Source: Tetragonia tetragonoides
Taxonomy: Eukaryota; Streptophyta; Magnoliopsida; Caryophyllales; Aizoaceae
Length of the DNA stretch: 64,000 nt
Assembly: GCA_038025085.1 (NCBI GenBank)
Contig: CM076144.1
Location: 14,353,501-14,417,500, forward strand
Reading direction: 5' to 3'
Below, piece by piece: positions 59,419-64,000 of this stretch (positions within the stretch are counted from its first letter, which is position 1; each line of letters starts with the position of its first letter). The position numbers and the translations under genes were made by a program. The notes below the pieces were generated by a model. That model ran no database searches. It was not told the origin of the DNA and was given only the letters and a program-made list of their open reading frames with translations.

Positions 59419-62189
59419 CTAAATTAATTAGAGACTGTATATAATTAGTAATTATATTACTTATAATTCATCAATCACCATGAACGACAGCTTCAATAAA
59501 TTAGATAGTAATAAAAAAAACATGTAAGCAATAATTAAGAAGATGAAACATTATTACTTTCCCTGTCGTCGGATTCTAATATATCGTCCACAATGTCTAC
59601 CCTGCAAAAAAATGAAGAAGAAATTGGTGAGAACAAATGTATGAAACGTCAAAATGAATCAGCTGGTAAAACGAATTAAATTAAAAATGAGTAATTAATT
59701 ATCTTCTTAATTATTATTATCAATCAATTAGCTAGACTCACGTATACTCATCATCATCAGTAGCATCATTGTAACGTCGACTAGTGCTTCTCCTCCTCAA
59801 AGAACGACACGAGTCTGATATTCGAATCCTCCTGCTGGCGTTGGATGGTATTCCTTCCTCAACATTTTCAGCTCCGTACATCCTACTCATAGATGCTCTT
59901 GCGGCGGCCTCATGATCGATCAGCAGCGATCATATATAATAGCTCATCGACGATCTTGCTTCCTCATCAACATTTTGAGCTCCGTACATGGTAGTCATGG
60001 ATGATGCTCTTGCTCCGAATCCTCCGCTCATTCTTGCGGACTCGATACGTCTAATGGATGGTTCTCCTATCTCCATGCATGATTGGATGAGCTGATGTAT
60101 TATAAGAGGAAGAACGTCTTCCCTCATCCCTTCCAAGTTAAACAAATAATTAGTATAAGTATATGCACGTACGTCGTTCAAGAATTAACTAATCAATCAA
60201 AGAACAACGACAAATAATAATTAACTCTAATTAATAAACAGTCTAATTAAAATAGTTTACTCACCATCAACGCTGACTGTTGGAGCGTAAGGCGGGCTGG
60301 ATCACATCGGAAGGTTTCTTGCAACACTTAAACATGATAATGGTAACTAGCTAGTTATTGTTGATGATGCTAATTAACTAACTTGGTATTGCTAATGAAC
60401 TAATAATGTATTAATGGTGGATGGAAGTGCCGATGATAATTCAGAAACTGTATGTGTGACGATCAATGAAGCTCTGAAATAGGCACCCAATGTCTCTGGT
60501 CTCTCCTTATGCTCATTCATTTAAATGAAGCCAATAAGTCCTTTTGCAGGAGAATCTTTGAACTATATATGATGAGTGTGATTCTGATTCCTCCCATTAT
60601 TGTGGGTGACAGAGACTCATGAATTGACTAGGAAAGAGAAAGATAGACAGACGAACACGGTGCTAACTTTGAACAAATGCTAACATAAAACTATGGAGCT
60701 AATATACATACATACATGGTACATCACATGTCATTTCCTTTGTTTTTCTCTACTTTGGTTATGAGTTTTCGGATTATTATAGTGAAAGTGATTTTAAGCA
60801 AAAAGAAGTAGAAATTTGGTGGGTTCTTTACAACTCATCATGGTTCGGTCAATTCAATTAATTAAGTTCAGTGGACTTGTATGTTTCAATTCAATTATCA
60901 ATTTTTTTTATGCATATTACTGCGTTTTTTAAGGCTAAATTAAAATGAACTGAATTGATCAACATATATCATTATTGAAATGAAATGATAATTACTGAAT
61001 TGAATTGAACTGAAAATCACTGATTTAATACAAGATTACCGTTGAATTGGAATGAACTGAACTGAACTGAACTGACTAGATAAAATCTAAACAACACACC
61101 CTTAATATTCAATTCAGTTTTAGTTAAGTAAAGTTCAATTTAATTTTAGTTTAGTGAAAAGAACAATCTTGTACTAATGATAAAATTTAGAGAAATAAAT
61201 TTATATTTGTAATTGTATTTTAACTTTTCATGAAAGACAATTTCTCTTTTCCTTGATTCAAAAAAAAAGACTACCAAGTATTATTTCACGACAAAATGAC
61301 CCTCTTAATTGAAAGTTTACTTTCTTACACAAATTTTTGTATACCACTATTTTCAAATATTAAAAATGCTTAAAATGTTGGTAGAAAAGGAACAACATTA
61401 TGACTCTCTAGCTATAATATAGTCGTTAATTTCAAATAGGTTACTCAGTTAGGTTTGGTGATTAGACTGATATATCATATATGATTTGGTGGCCTCGTGC
61501 CTTTTAGACCCTACTAACTGGACAAATTAAATCAGTATGGGTTCTCACAGCACACGAGTCAAAGTTGTCTTCCAAAACAATGTCCCAACCTTGTTACTAC
61601 ACAGAAATGACAAGTTAAGATTATTACTGTTGACTTTTATATATGCTTGTTTTTTGATATATACTTTTTTCCCATTGCAGTGATTGAAGCAATGGAGACT
61701 CAACTAAATATCATGGCTAATAGAGGAGATGGTCCTGGGCGTATTAAACTGTCACTTTAACAGCTTATAAACGTCCAGTCCAAAATGAAGTCACTCAACA
61801 CCATAAGTAAGACTTTAGATTGGATTCGTTCCAATGGTGTAGTTGCTGCGGTAGATTACAACCATAGAGGACGGGAAAAGGTCGTAATTAATCAAATATT
61901 TCTTAATATATGAACTCGTACGGCGTAAGGTTTGGTAGAAACAATGGGATGGGAGATATAACGCCAAAGTTGATCCATTTCGTTTACGCAATGAAGGAAA
62001 TCTATGCAGTTTAGTTTGAGTAATTTCTAGTTGTTTTCTGTTTATTGTATTTATCGATTTCTAATTTTCAAGAATATGTATTAAGTATGTTGAACTAGAC
62101 CTACGAGGTTCTCAGTAAGTAAAACTCTGAAGAGATTATTAGAATGTAAGAGGAAATGGTGAAGATCACTTGTGTTGTAGGAGCAGTTC

Positions 62190-64000
62190 TCGGCAATCTA
62201 CTATAAAAACCAGCCAATTTGCAAGAGCACTTCAATATTACAGGAATCATGCATTTTCGACAGACATCCTCAAGATCTGAGTGTCTCTTCATCTGAACAA
62301 AAATACGGACAAAGCTTTCCTACCACAGATAGGAACACCATATCATCGTTTAAACGAGATTCCGTATCTGAACAGAAAAACTCTTCTTTTCCAGTATCAC
62401 ATTGATATATCGACATGGAAGACATTGCCACACAATATCATTGAAAATGGAGAACTAACTCATTACACACTTGCCAGTTTGTTACAATAAAGTGTTATCA
62501 GCCAGAGAGAGAGAGAGGTACAGGCCAGGGTCTTAAAATAGCGTACTTCATTACACACTTGCCAGTTTGTTACAATAAAGGGTTCATATGCAGATATTTC
62601 TAGCCATTAATACATATAAGTAATTAACTCATTAGCAGAGCCCTCTAGCCTAGATAACACAGCATTATGCTAACATGTTGTGAAAGCCAAGCCCAAAAGC
62701 TACCAAAGTCCAGCATCTACCATATAAACCTGATTTCACCACAACAGACATTGTAAATCATCAGTGAACAAACATGCCAATGCACTCATGCAAAACAGCT
62801 TTTACACATTACAGCATTTTTAAATGAAAGTTCAGATATTAATTTGCGTCTCAAAACTCTCATCCATTGAAACACGGGTTCAGAAGTTCTCTTCTACCCT
62901 GAATTATCAATCACACCCACTGATGATATCTAAGTCATGAACAGAGCATCTACTGAGGTTTGAATGGTGAGTGTTAATTCTTACACATATACCTGTAACT
63001 AAACAACCAATTGTCTGATTGCATGTCACATTTTCAATCAAGAATATAATTTAAACTTGGAAAGGACACCATAACTGAGCAGAGAAACTCATCTTTCCCC
63101 TCACAAAGGTTAAAATCCTACGCACAAACATCCTACCCCCCTAAATTAACAATATCAAACATCAAACAAAAAATCTCAAGCCGTAGACAGCACAGCATTA
63201 TGCTCAGAGAATGTGAAAAAAACCAAGCCACAAAAGCAACCAGAGTCCAGCATCTACCATACAAACCTGATTTTGCCACAACAGACATTGTAAATCGTCA
63301 ATCAAAACATCCCAATGTGCTCATGCAAAAATGCTTTAGACATTACGGTATTTTTAAATAAAAGTTAAGACATGTCAAAGTCCATCACAAACTCTCCTCC
63401 AATGAAACATGTCTTCAGAAGTTCTCTTCTATCCAGAATTATCAAAATCATTCAATCATTCAAACCCATTGATAATAGCTAAATCATGAACAAAGCATCT
63501 AGTTAGGTTTTGAATGGTGAGTGTTGATTCTTACACAATATATACCTGTAGAACGTAATTGAGCAAACCAAATTGTCTGATTGCATGTCACATTTTCAAT
63601 CAAGAATACAAATGCAGCCAAATACTATCCCTAAGAGCATCAACTACTCATATCAATTCCATAACGTCTCAATGAAGATAATTTAAGATTTTTAAAGGAG
63701 ACCACAACTGAGCAGATAAACTCATCTTTCCCCGGGAAATTACAAAGGAGACCACAATTTTGCTACAAGCATAATTATCCTATCTCCCACAATTAAAAAC
63801 ATCCAAGATCAAACAAAAACAAATAACAAGATTCAAGGATGGCGTTCTACTACGTGAACGAGGCATACCACAACAGACATTGTAAATCATCAGTGAACAA
63901 ACATGTCAAAGCGCTCATGCAAAAATGCTTTACACATTATAGGTACGACATGTCAGTATCCATCTTAAACTCTCCACGGGTTCAGAAGTTCTCTTCTAGC
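62190..64000 (-). repeat. Inverted 3'-flank paralogue, unit 5, cut by the window end
   Basis: Two complete monomers and part of a third are visible. The 5' gene fragment of this unit, if present, lies beyond the window. Confidence 0.75.

Larger units (their letters stand above)
58440..60335 (-). pseudogene. DUF3615-like six-exon gene, unit 5, with two premature stops
   Basis: Exons in transcript order are 60335-60265, 60122-59742, 59601-59558, 59329-59205, 58910-58709 and 58546-58440. Besides the TGA shared by all units (59930-59932), codon 23 is TGA (60267-60269) where the other units have CGA, a C-to-T change at a CpG. The exon 2 donor is GTGAGT here instead of GTAAGT, still a good site. 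Exon 5 has Asn to Ile (YNNISEML). The downstream start at codon 102 would remain usable, so loss of function is not certain. Introns 3 and 4 have the shortest microsatellites of the five copies. Confidence 0.7.
54511..64000. repeat. Tandem array unit 5, truncated by the window end
   Basis: Standard order up to the third minisatellite monomer, where the window stops. The array therefore continues to the right for at least the rest of this unit. Spacers at 55682-58439 and 60336-62190 contain no additional gene. Confidence 0.95.

Overview
This window is nuclear DNA from a flowering plant, most likely a dicot; I cannot name the species. It is AT-rich, its genes have short exons with GT-AG introns, TATA boxes of plant type are present, and typical plant mobile elements occur: a Mutator-like element with a 9-bp target duplication, a Tourist-like and a Stowaway-like miniature element, a Helitron-like element and a solo-LTR-like block.

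Layout. (1) Positions 1-1061 hold the last four coding exons of a plus-strand gene for a small protein of unknown function, with a C-terminal module resembling the plant DUF3615 family. Its 3' flank (1062-2870) carries two units of a ~550-bp tandem repeat. (2) Positions 2871-8029 are a spacer filled with transposable elements. (3) From 8030 to the end, the window is a head-to-tail array of a ~12.1-kb unit. Unit 1 is 8030-20120, unit 2 is 20121-32227, unit 3 is 32228-43174, unit 4 is 43217-54510, and unit 5 starts at 54511 and runs off the window. The units are nearly identical, with scattered private substitutions and variable microsatellites.

Each full unit contains, from left to right: a short shared leader; a Helitron-like element; spacer; a six-exon minus-strand gene that is a diverged paralogue of the gene at 104-1061; more spacer; and an inverted, rearranged copy of window 1-2870. 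In that inverted copy the promoter and first two exons survive, exons 3-5 have been deleted, and the ~550-bp downstream repeat has grown from two to five monomers. Every unit therefore carries one multi-exon gene and one promoter-bearing 5' gene fragment, both on the minus strand.

The six-exon gene splices in frame across all introns in every unit, but every unit has the same in-frame TGA at codon 88. Unit 5 adds a second stop at codon 23. The array also records three rearrangements: a 2.1-kb deletion fusing units 3 and 4 through a 42-bp patchwork insertion, a fold-back palindrome centred on a TA microsatellite in unit 3, and strong length variation in two intronic microsatellites. Nothing in the window allows a biochemical role to be assigned to the protein family.
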